Made by a program: the position numbers and the translations under genes
Notes under the pieces: generated by a model
Told to the model about the DNA's origin: nothing
What the model saw: only the letters and a program-made list of their open reading frames with translations
Database searches by the model: none
Assembly: GCA_945878385.1 (NCBI GenBank)
Contig: CAMCTE010000176.1
Coordinates: 1 to 5,760 of the forward strand
Origin: Azohydromonas lata NBRC 102462
GTDB taxonomy: Bacteria > Pseudomonadota > Gammaproteobacteria > Burkholderiales > Burkholderiaceae_C
Direction of reading: 5' to 3'
DNA: 5,760 nucleotides
Shown here: positions 1 through 5,760 of the stretch, in pieces
Layout of the letters: each line of letters starts with the position of its first letter
Numbering within the stretch: position 1 is the stretch's first letter

Positions 1-72
1 GACATCGTCAACGGCCACAAACCCCTTGAACTCCTTGGTCAGGTGGCGGGTCTCGAGGATGAAGTCGTCCAT
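1..72 (-). CDS. ABC transporter ATP-binding protein, LivG-like (N-terminal fragment)
   Basis: Only the first 24 codons are in the window; the gene continues past the left edge. The ATG lies at 72-70 on the minus strand and the peptide begins MDDFILETRHLTKEFKGF, followed by VAVDDV. The pattern 'L-E-T-x-x-L-T-K-x-F-x-G-x-x-A-V' is the usual opening beta strand and A-loop region of an ABC ATPase. The phenylalanine in the 'KEFKGF' segment stands near the position that stacks on the ATP adenine. This form of opening is common in LivG-type ATPases for branched-chain amino acid or related amide/urea uptake, which act on the cytoplasmic face of the membrane. The Walker A motif is outside the window, so substrate class is inference. 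No clear Shine-Dalgarno precedes the ATG. No in-frame stop appears upstream as far as about position 120, so a longer start is possible but unlikely. Confidence 0.75.
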   Translation of the reverse strand, partial: MDDFILETRHLTKEFKGFVAVDDV

Positions 73-195
73 CGTGGGCTGGCGTGCACTCGCGCTCGTT
101 GAGGTTGGGCGGAGTGTATGGACGCTCGGAATACCCGACTGTTTCGGGAATCCCTTACAGGGTGGCCCGCTGTGTTCGAAGCTCGTCAAGACGGC

Positions 196-243
196 GTTAA
201 CGACCTCGTTAACGATCGCGCTGGCGACCGCGCTGGCGACCGC
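196..243. repeat. Four degenerate tandem 12-bp units in the gap between the ABC gene and the tRNA
   Basis: Four consecutive 12-bp units occupy 196-207 (gttaacgacctc), 208-219 (gttaacgatcgc), 220-231 (gctggcgaccgc) and 232-243 (gctggcgaccgc). The last two are identical and the first two share gttaacga. All units keep the pattern G-N-N-R-R-C-G-A-Y-C-N-C. The block lies in a non-coding gap of about 200 bp (73-276) upstream of the minus-strand ABC gene and beyond the tRNA terminator. The unit length is a multiple of three, so overlapping reading frames appear as four-residue repeats, but nothing else supports coding. A small tandem duplication or an upstream regulatory site for the ABC gene are both possible. 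No function can be assigned from sequence. Confidence 0.55.
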
Positions 244-276
244 GTGAGCCCTGGCGAATGTCAGCGGCCAGTGGCG

Positions 277-312
277 AAAAGAAAAACGCCACCGGCCTTG
301 CGGGCGGTGGCG
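277..312 (-). terminator. Rho-independent terminator downstream of tRNA-Met
   Basis: Read on the minus strand, an 8-bp GC-rich stem (CGCCACCG at 312-305 pairing with CGGTGGCG at 294-287) is followed at once by a T-rich tract, TTTTTCTTTT, at 286-277. The loop is about 10 nt. The hairpin starts about 14 nt after the encoded CCA end of the tRNA, the expected place for termination of a single-gene tRNA transcript. The T tract is on the minus strand only, so the element should act in that direction. Confidence 0.9.
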
Positions 313-325
313 AATATTCTTGTTC

Positions 326-402
<77 letters not shown>

Positions 403-412
403 AAAACCACGC

Positions 413-420
413 ATTATAAC
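413..420. promoter_or_regulatory. Palindromic -10 region between divergent tRNA-Met and ftsY
   Basis: On the minus strand 418-413 reads TATAAT, a perfect sigma70 -10 hexamer ending 11 nt before the tRNA 5' end at 402, a sensible position for a tRNA promoter. The matching -35 window would fall about 435-442, over the ftsY start codon, and shows no good TTGACA match. On the plus strand the same palindromic core TTATAA gives TATAAC at 415-420, which would start ftsY transcripts about 15 nt before its ATG. No -35 for this direction is clear either. The AT core stands out in a GC-rich background. The minus-strand assignment is fairly safe; the plus-strand one is inference. Confidence 0.65.
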
Positions 421-441
421 GGTTCGGCGCCACCATCATTC

Positions 442-1543
<1,102 letters not shown>

Positions 1544-1551
<8 letters not shown>

Positions 1552-1570
1552 GGCCCCTGGCCTCAGCCCA
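1544..1570. terminator. Shared stop-codon hairpin between convergent ftsY and ffh
   Basis: A 27-bp imperfect palindrome centred at 1557 has a 12-bp stem (1544-1555 with 1559-1570) and a 3-nt loop (1556-1558). Its inner 7 bp, TGAGGCC/GGCCTCA, are perfect and begin with the ftsY stop TGA (1549-1551) and end with the complement of the ffh stop (1563-1565). One pair (1548/1566) is U·G in the plus-strand RNA but A·C in the minus-strand RNA, so the plus-direction hairpin is slightly stronger. No T tract follows in either direction, so it is not a classic intrinsic terminator. It may still act as a bidirectional 3' stabiliser, or help transcription end with Rho. Confidence 0.6.
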
Positions 1571-2954
1571 TGCCCGGCGGCAACATCCCCTTCATGCCCT
1601 TCATCCCGCCGAGCTTCTTCATCATCTTCATCAGCCCGCCGCCCTGCATCTTTTTCATCATCTGCTGCATCTGCTCAAACTGCCCGAGCATGCGGTTGAC
1701 TTCCTGAATCTGCACGCCTGCACCGGCGGCAATGCGCCGCTTGCGGCTGGCCTTGGTCTTGCCATCGAGCAACAGCGCCGGGTGCGAGCGCTCGCGGGCC
1801 GTCATCGAGCGGATGATGCCTTCCATGCGGCGGATGTCGCGCTCGGCCTTGTCCATGTCGGCCTGACCGGCCTTGGCCGCCATCTGCGCGGGCAGCTTGT
1901 CCATCAAGCCTGAAAGCCCCCCCATTTTCTTCATCTGGGAGATCTGCATCAGGAAGTCGTCGAGGTTGAAGCCCCCGCCGCCCTTGACCTTTTCGGCCAG
2001 CTTCTGCGCGCTGGCCATGTCCACGCCCTTGGTGACCTCTTCCACTAGGGCCACGATGTCGCCCATGCCCAGCACGCGGCCGGCATGCCGCTCGGCATCG
2101 AACACCTCCAGGCCGTCGATCTTCTCGGATACGCCGGCGAACTTGATGGGCGCTCCGGTTACCTGACGCACGCTGAGAGCGGCGCCACCGCGCGAGTCGC
2201 CATCGAGCTTGGTCAGCACGATGCCCGACAGCGGCAGGGCTTCCTTGAAGGCTCGCGCCGTATTCACCGCATCCTGGCCTTGCATCGCGTCCACCACGAA
2301 CAGCGTTTCGATCGGGTTGAGCGCCGCGTGCAGGTCGCGGATTTCGGCCATCAGGGCCTCATCAATGGCCAGGCGGCCGGCTGTGTCCACCAGCAGCACG
2401 TCGAAGTAGTGCCGCTTGGCGTGGTCCAGGGCGGCCAGGGCGATGTCGCGTGGCTTCTGGCTCGGGTCCGACGCGAACCACTCCGCGCCCGCCTGGCCGG
2501 TCACGGTTCGCAATTGTTCGATGGCTGCGGGCCGGTACACGTCGGCCGACACGGTGAGCACCTTCTTCTTGCGTTTTTCAATGAGGTGCTTGGCCAGCTT
2601 GGCGGTGGTGGTCGTCTTGCCCGCACCCTGCAGGCCGGCCATCAGAATCACCGCCGGCGGCTGCGCAGCCAAATTGATGTCGGCCACCCCTTCGCCCATG
2701 GTGGCGGCGAGTTCCTTGTGCACGATGCCCACCAGGGCCTGCCCCGGATTGAGTGAGCCTGCCACTTCCTGGCCCAGGGCCTTGTCCTTCACCCGGGAGA
2801 TGAAATCGCGCACCACCGGCAGGGCGACATCGGCCTCCAACAGCGCCATGCGAACCTCGCGCAGCATGTCCTGCACATTGGATTCGGTGATGCGCGCCTG
2901 CCCGCGCATGGTCTTGACGAGTTGCGACAGGCGGTCGGTGAGGGTGGAGGCCAT
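1563..2954 (-). CDS. ffh: Signal recognition particle protein Ffh (SRP54)
   Basis: Ffh is the cytosolic SRP GTPase. It binds 4.5S RNA and signal peptides and pairs with FtsY at the membrane. From the ATG at 2954 the protein has 463 residues, close to the E. coli length. Visible parts are the N domain with ALLEADVAL (37-45), P-loop GLQGAGKTTTTAKLA (107-120), DVYRPAAIEQL (137-147), DTAGR (189-193), TKLDGD (247-252), the linker GVSEKIDGLEVFD, and a methionine-rich M domain. The M domain holds the RNA-binding segment RRIAAGAGVQIQEVNRML and a C-terminal run of MMKK/GGM motifs that would line the signal-peptide groove. A GTG at 2969 would add five residues (MRRTP), but the MAST-LTDRL start fits family practice better. 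No good Shine-Dalgarno is seen for either start. The gene faces the CcsA-like gene head to head across 50 bp; ffh next to ypjD is also found in enterobacteria. Confidence 0.97.
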   Translation of the reverse strand: MASTLTDRLSQLVKTMRGQARITESNVQDMLREVRMALLEADVALPVVRDFISRVKDKALGQEVAGSLNPGQALVGIVHKELAATMGEGVADINLAAQPPAVILMAGLQGAGKTTTTAKLAKHLIEKRKKKVLTVSADVYRPAAIEQLRTVTGQAGAEWFASDPSQKPRDIALAALDHAKRHYFDVLLVDTAGRLAIDEALMAEIRDLHAALNPIETLFVVDAMQGQDAVNTARAFKEALPLSGIVLTKLDGDSRGGAALSVRQVTGAPIKFAGVSEKIDGLEVFDAERHAGRVLGMGDIVALVEEVTKGVDMASAQKLAEKVKGGGGFNLDDFLMQISQMKKMGGLSGLMDKLPAQMAAKAGQADMDKAERDIRRMEGIIRSMTARERSHPALLLDGKTKASRKRRIAAGAGVQIQEVNRMLGQFEQMQQMMKKMQGGGLMKMMKKLGGMKGMKGMLPPGMG

Positions 2955-2990
2955 GGGGGTGCGGCGCACGGGGTGGGCGCGCCGGGTCAG

Positions 2991-2996
2991 TACACT
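2991..2996 (+). promoter_or_regulatory. Possible -10 element for the CcsA-like gene
   Basis: TACACT at 2991-2996 matches four of six bases of the sigma70 -10 consensus. It lies 8 nt before the ATG at 3005, so transcription would begin at about 3003 and give an almost leaderless message. No convincing -35 lies 16-18 bp upstream, where the sequence is GC-rich. The shared 50-bp ffh/CcsA spacer (2955-3004) offers little other AT-rich sequence, and I could not place an ffh promoter. Confidence 0.35.
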
Positions 2997-3004
2997 TTGT
3001 GGAA

Positions 3005-3817
3005 ATGAGTGTATCGGTTAGCCCCGAGGCGCTGCTGGCCCTGCTGGCATGCGCCGCCTACGGATTGGCCACCCTGCGTGGCCGTGAGCATGCGCGCGTG
3101 CCCTCGGCAGCGCTGGTGGCCGGTTGGTGCCTGCATGGCGCTGCATTGGGGCTGGATGTGTCGGGCTGGGGCACAGAGGCCGGCGCTCGGTTCGGCTTTG
3201 CGCCTGCGCTTTCCGGCGCCGTGTGGTTGGTACTGGCGGTGCACGCGGTGGAAAGCCGCTTCGTGCCCCTGCCAGGTGTGCGGCGTGCCCTTGCGGCCAT
3301 GGGCGTGGTCGTCTCGGGGCTCCTCATTTTCTTTCCCGGTGATGTGGCGCTGAAGGTGTCTTCGCCGCTGATGCCCCTGCACCTGATGCTGGGGATCGCT
3401 TCCTATGGCCTGTTTGGTGCGGCTGTGATCCACGGTGTCATGCTGGATTCCGCTGAGCGCGCGATGCGCGGCCGGCCGGGTGCGGCGCCTACTTTGTTCG
3501 GATTGCCCTTGATGCGACTGGAGCGCCTGACGTTCCGGTTTGTGGAAGCCGGCTTTGCGGTGCTCAGCCTGGCCCTGCTCTTGGGCTTGATGGCCAGCGT
3601 GATCGGCCATGCGGCGTGGCGCTGGGACCACAAGACGGTGTTCTCACTGCTGGGGTGGGCCACTTTTGCGGCCCTGATTGCCGGACGCCACCTCAAGGGG
3701 TGGCGGGGCCGCAGGGCCACCCGCTGGCTGTATGCCGGCGCCGGTTTGCTGGCACTGGCCTACATCGGCTCGCGCTTCGTGGCTGAGGTGCTGCTCAACA
3801 GGACGATTTCCCCATGA
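3005..3817 (+). CDS. CcsA/YpjD-like inner membrane protein (cytochrome c assembly family)
   Basis: A 270-residue multi-pass membrane protein with about eight hydrophobic segments, roughly at residues 4-20, 33-50, 68-85, 94-112, 122-145, 181-205, 215-232 and 243-262. The segment MPLHLMLGIASYGLFG carries the conserved His-containing helix of the family. The C-terminal HKTVFSLLGW, GWRGRRATRWLY and GSRFVAEVLL segments match the YpjD/HemX-like branch of cytochrome c assembly proteins (CcsA family). Family members of the CcsA/CcmC type handle haem. For the YpjD branch the role is not firmly known, so a haem function is inference. The adjacent divergent ffh gene is the usual neighbour of ypjD. The start is ATG 3005; an in-frame GTG at 2999 would add two residues. 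It overlaps the next gene by ATGA, which indicates translational coupling. Confidence 0.88.
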   Translation: MSVSVSPEALLALLACAAYGLATLRGREHARVPSAALVAGWCLHGAALGLDVSGWGTEAGARFGFAPALSGAVWLVLAVHAVESRFVPLPGVRRALAAMGVVVSGLLIFFPGDVALKVSSPLMPLHLMLGIASYGLFGAAVIHGVMLDSAERAMRGRPGAAPTLFGLPLMRLERLTFRFVEAGFAVLSLALLLGLMASVIGHAAWRWDHKTVFSLLGWATFAALIAGRHLKGWRGRRATRWLYAGAGLLALAYIGSRFVAEVLLNRTISP

Positions 3818-4083
3818 TGAAGTGGCTGCTTTTGGCGGTGGTGGTGGTGGCGGTGCTGTGGTGGCTGGGCCGCGGGCGTCGCGGCACAGGTGCGGCGTCC
3901 CCGTCATCGGATGCCGCCGGGCCTGCCCAAAAGCCTGCGGCCAAAACCGCGGCGCCCGAACCGATGGTGGACTGCGCGCACTGCGGCATGCTGCTCCCAC
4001 AGGCCGACGCCCTGAGCGGGCCTGTGGCCGACGAGCACTATTGCAGCGAGCCTCACCGCCGTGCAGGCCCCCGCAAGACCTGA
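3814..4083 (+). CDS. PP0621-like small membrane-anchored zinc-ribbon protein
   Basis: An 89-residue protein with a single N-terminal membrane segment (about residues 4-18, LLLAVVVVAVLWWLG), then an Arg/Gly stretch, an Ala/Pro/Lys-rich linker (27-50), and a C-terminal mini zinc ribbon. Probable metal ligands are C54 and C57 (CAHCG) with C77 and H81 (YCSEPHR). The architecture matches the small proteins annotated as the PP0621 family, whose function is not known. The basic residues after the membrane helix suggest that the ribbon faces the cytoplasm. The ATG at 3814 overlaps the stop of the CcsA-like gene (ATGA), and the 3' end overlaps ampD by 23 bp. A second ATG at 3817 is equally possible. 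The three genes probably share one transcript. Confidence 0.85.
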   Translation: MMKWLLLAVVVVAVLWWLGRGRRGTGAASPSSDAAGPAQKPAAKTAAPEPMVDCAHCGMLLPQADALSGPVADEHYCSEPHRRAGPRKT

Positions 4084-4693
4084 GCAGGCCTTGCCCGCAG
4101 GCCCGTGGAGCGAAGGTTGGTGGGCTCACGCGCGGCGTGTGGCTTCCCCGAACTTCGGGCCCCGGCCGCCCGGGCTTGCCGGGCAGGTGTGCCTGGTGGT
4201 GCTGCATTCGATCAGCCTGCCGCCGGGTTGCTATGGCGGGCCCGAGGTTGAGCAACTCTTCACCAATACGCTAGATTGGGATGCGCACCCCTACTTCGAT
4301 GGCATCCGCGGCTTGAAGGTTTCGGCGCACTTCTTCATTCGCCGCTCAGGCGAAGTGTTGCAATTTGTCTCGACGCTGGACCGGGCCTGGCACGCCGGCG
4401 CTTCCACTTGGCAGGGGCGCGATCAGTGCAACGACCACTCCGTGGGGGTCGAGCTCGAGGGCCTGGAGGGCTCGCCATTCGAGTCTGCGCAGTACCGCGC
4501 CCTGAACGCGCTGGTGCGCAGCCTGGGCTGCCTGCATCCACTGACCGACATCGCCGGGCATGAACACATCGCCCCGGGACGCAAGGGCGATCCAGGCCCT
4601 GGATTCGACTGGGCTGAATTGAAAAATCTCATGGGTGAGCTGTCACTTCGCGGCCCGACCGCTCCAGGCGACGGCACTTTTTCCGCCCCTTGA
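4061..4693 (+). CDS. ampD: 1,6-anhydro-N-acetylmuramyl-L-alanine amidase AmpD
   Basis: AmpD is the cytosolic zinc amidase that removes the peptide from 1,6-anhydro-MurNAc-peptides during cell-wall recycling. In bacteria with AmpR/AmpC its loss raises beta-lactamase expression. The 210-residue protein keeps the family core: PNFGPRP, LVVLHSISLPPG, YGGPEVEQLF, NTLDWDAHPYF, VSAHFFIRRSGE, RAWHAG, SVGVELEG and GHEHIAPGRKGDPGPGFDW. By alignment to the C. freundii enzyme, zinc ligands are H49, H167 and D177, with catalytic-site E131 and K175; all are present. The start is a GTG at 4061 inside the preceding gene (23-bp overlap), giving a short lead peptide before the conserved WWAHARRVASPNF segment. 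A start a few codons away cannot be excluded. The C-terminal 20 or so residues after KNLMGEL are a low-complexity tail. Confidence 0.95.
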   Translation: MQAPARPEQALPAGPWSEGWWAHARRVASPNFGPRPPGLAGQVCLVVLHSISLPPGCYGGPEVEQLFTNTLDWDAHPYFDGIRGLKVSAHFFIRRSGEVLQFVSTLDRAWHAGASTWQGRDQCNDHSVGVELEGLEGSPFESAQYRALNALVRSLGCLHPLTDIAGHEHIAPGRKGDPGPGFDWAELKNLMGELSLRGPTAPGDGTFSAP

Positions 4694-4719
4694 ATCGCCG
4701 CGGGCTTCCATCGGGAGAT

Positions 4720-4735
4720 ACACTAGGGATAGTGT
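4720..4735. promoter_or_regulatory. NrdR box 1
   Basis: ACACTAGGGATAGTGT is a 16-bp palindrome with perfect 6-bp arms (ACACTA/TAGTGT) around GGGA. It fits the known NrdR-box consensus acaCwAtATaTwGtgt in its arms. NrdR is the ATP/dATP-sensing repressor of ribonucleotide reductase genes. The box lies directly upstream of the -35 of the inferred nrdA promoter. Confidence 0.9.
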
Positions 4736-4736
4736 C

Positions 4737-4765
4737 TTGAGCAACCGGGGCCCACTAGATATAGT
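4737..4765 (+). promoter_or_regulatory. Sigma70-type promoter for nrdA
   Basis: TTGAGC at 4737-4742 (four of six bases of TTGACA) and TATAGT at 4760-4765 (five of six bases of TATAAT) are separated by exactly 17 bp. The expected start point is about 4772, giving a leader near 90 nt before the nrdA ATG. The -35 lies between the two NrdR boxes and the -10 lies inside box 2, so bound NrdR would block RNA polymerase. Confidence 0.75.
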
Positions 4766-4767
4766 GG
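4752..4767. promoter_or_regulatory. NrdR box 2, overlapping the nrdA -10
   Basis: CCACTAGATATAGTGG is a 16-bp palindrome with perfect 6-bp arms around GATA; one more C/G pair (4751/4768) extends the symmetry. It is 32 bp centre to centre from box 1, with 16 bp between the boxes, the spacing (about three helical turns) known for paired NrdR sites. The inner ATATAG core matches the consensus better than box 1 does. Confidence 0.92.
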
Positions 4768-4862
4768 GGTACGCGCGATAAGCGTGAAATACTGCCGCTG
4801 CTCCCGTTTGGCAGCCACGTCACCCCTGCGGCCCCCTGCAAACCACAAGAAGAGAACCCTCC

Positions 4863-5760
4863 ATGGAAGTCACGACCCTCGGCCCGAACCCGACCAACCT
4901 GATGTCACCCGCGTCCGTGGGCGCGCCTGCCGTGGCAGCCACTGCACCGGCGGCCAATGCCTATCAGGGGTACCAGATCATTCGTCGCAACGGTGCCGTC
5001 GTGTCTTTCGAGCCCAGCAAGATTGCGGTGGCCCTGATGAAGGCTTTCCTGGCTGTGCACGGCACCCAGGGTGCCGCCTCGGCCAGTGTGCGCGAAACGG
5101 TGGAGGGCCTCACCGAGGCTGTGGTGCGCGCCCTGGTGCGCTCGCGCCCGGGTGGCGGCACCTTCCACATTGAAGATGTGCAGGACCAGGTGGAACTGGG
5201 GCTGATGCGCAGCGGTCACCACGAGGTGGCGCGCGCCTATGTGCTGTACCGCGAGCGCCGTGCGCAGGAGCGGGCCAAGCAGGGCCAGGCGCCCGTGGCC
5301 TTGGCGGCCTCAGGCCTGATGGTGACGGAGGCCGGCCAGCGGGTTCCGCTGGACGAGGCCAAGCTGCAGGCCCTGGTGGAGTCGGCCTGCGCCGACCTGG
5401 GTGCCGATGTGAAGGCCGAGCCCATCCTCGCCGAAACCCGTCGCAATCTGTACGACGGCGTGCCCATCGATGAGGTCTACAAGGCCGCCATCTTGGCCGC
5501 GCGTACCCTCATCGAGAAGGAGCCCGGCTACACCCGCGCCACCGCCAGCTTGCTGCTGCACACCATCCGCAAGGAAATCGTGGGCCGTGAACTCACCCAG
5601 GCTGAGATGGTCGAGGCCTATGCCGAGTACTTCCCCAAGTTCATCAAGAAGGGCGTGGACGCCGAGCTGCTCGACCCCCGTCTGGCCCAGTACGACCTGG
5701 CCAAGCTGGCTGCCGCCTTGAAGAGCGAGCGCGACCTGGCGTTTGACTACCTCGGCCTGC
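4863..5760 (+). CDS. nrdA: Class I ribonucleotide reductase large subunit NrdA (N-terminal 299 residues)
   Basis: NrdA is the catalytic alpha subunit that reduces ribonucleoside diphosphates with the radical supplied by NrdB. The open frame from ATG 4863 runs off the right edge, so the catalytic barrel is not seen. After a 35-residue Ala/Pro/Asn-rich leader comes ATP-cone 1 (about 38-130), with IIRRNGAVVSFEPSKI carrying the two basic residues R41 and R42 and K53 expected at the nucleotide site. A linker (about 131-150) leads to a second cone-like segment (about 152-241): LMVTEAGQRVPLDEAKL, then NLYDGVPIDEVYKAAILAAR and EPGYTRATASLLL. The second segment aligns with the single E. coli cone, but the Lys-Arg of its binding motif is replaced by Glu-Ala (156-157). 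The start of the reductase N-terminal domain follows (SERDLAFDYLGL). A purine-rich AAGAAGAGAA at 4847-4856 is a weak ribosome binding site. Regulation is by the paired NrdR boxes upstream. Confidence 0.95.
   Translation, partial: MEVTTLGPNPTNLMSPASVGAPAVAATAPAANAYQGYQIIRRNGAVVSFEPSKIAVALMKAFLAVHGTQGAASASVRETVEGLTEAVVRALVRSRPGGGTFHIEDVQDQVELGLMRSGHHEVARAYVLYRERRAQERAKQGQAPVALAASGLMVTEAGQRVPLDEAKLQALVESACADLGADVKAEPILAETRRNLYDGVPIDEVYKAAILAARTLIEKEPGYTRATASLLLHTIRKEIVGRELTQAEMVEAYAEYFPKFIKKGVDAELLDPRLAQYDLAKLAAALKSERDLAFDYLGL

Noticed and set aside
196..243. Possible CRISPR or integration-site repeats next to the tRNA
   Set aside because: Units are 12 bp with no spacers, and there is no integrase gene or duplicated tRNA 3' end in the window.
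2085..2756. 223-codon plus-strand frame inside ffh
   Set aside because: It lies fully opposite the conserved G domain of ffh and shows only composition-driven residues; no start signal or family motif.
2987..3631. 214-codon minus-strand frame opposite the CcsA-like gene
   Set aside because: The Gln/His/Arg-rich sequence is typical of an antisense shadow, whereas the plus strand encodes conserved membrane helices.
3644..4274. Long overlapping frames on both strands (3644-4255 minus, 3678-4274 plus) across the zinc-ribbon and ampD region
   Set aside because: Both are Pro/Arg/Gly-rich without domains and conflict with three well-supported, overlapping plus-strand genes.
4650..4682. Possible terminator at the end of ampD (GCGG/CCGC stem and a T5 run)
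   Set aside because: The stem is only 4 bp and about 15 nt separate it from the T run, so it does not fit an intrinsic terminator.
4792..4814. Hairpin CTGCC/GGCAG in the nrdA leader as a riboswitch
   Set aside because: A 5-bp stem with a 13-nt loop is too weak, and nothing resembles a known riboswitch core; NrdR boxes explain regulation better.
4784..5173. GTG-initiated 129-codon frame starting in the nrdA leader
   Set aside because: It runs mostly out of frame through conserved nrdA sequence; the first residues could in theory be a leader peptide, but there is no ribosome binding site or attenuator to support that.

Overview
This is a GC-rich housekeeping stretch from a betaproteobacterium, most likely in the order Burkholderiales and plausibly the family Comamonadaceae. 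The assignment rests on protein style (short Ala/Pro-linked FtsY, a NrdA that begins with two ATP-cone segments, and the ffh / CcsA-like / PP0621-like / ampD / nrdA order) and on high-GC codon use. It was made by reading, not by a database search. Nothing in the window looks mobile, phage-derived or CRISPR-like.

Layout. At the left edge is the start of a minus-strand ABC transporter ATPase (LivG-like). A roughly 200-bp non-coding gap follows, with a short degenerate 12-bp repeat block and then a strong Rho-independent terminator that serves the minus-strand tRNA-Met(CAU). A 39-bp spacer holding a TTATAA core separates this tRNA from the divergent ftsY gene (SRP receptor GTPase). ftsY converges on ffh (SRP GTPase): 11 bp separate the two stop codons, and a hairpin covers both stops. 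ffh is divergent from a CcsA/YpjD-like membrane protein gene. That gene overlaps a small PP0621-type zinc-ribbon protein gene by ATGA, which in turn overlaps ampD (cytosolic anhydromuramyl-peptide amidase), giving a compact three-gene unit. After a 169-bp regulatory gap, nrdA (class I ribonucleotide reductase large subunit) runs off the right edge.

How the parts work together. FtsY and Ffh are the two partner GTPases of co-translational membrane targeting, here encoded tail to tail. The CcsA-like protein, the zinc-ribbon protein and AmpD are probably co-transcribed, but no shared pathway is evident. The best regulatory signal is upstream of nrdA. Two NrdR-box palindromes lie 32 bp apart centre to centre, and a sigma70-like promoter sits so that its -35 is just after box 1 and its -10 is inside box 2. 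This explains nrdA repression by NrdR directly from sequence.

I did not find a convincing previously undescribed system. The items most worth a second look are the NrdR/promoter architecture, the tandem ATP-cones of NrdA with a degenerate second cone, the shared stop-codon hairpin between ftsY and ffh, and the slippage-prone GCGCCC array in ftsY.
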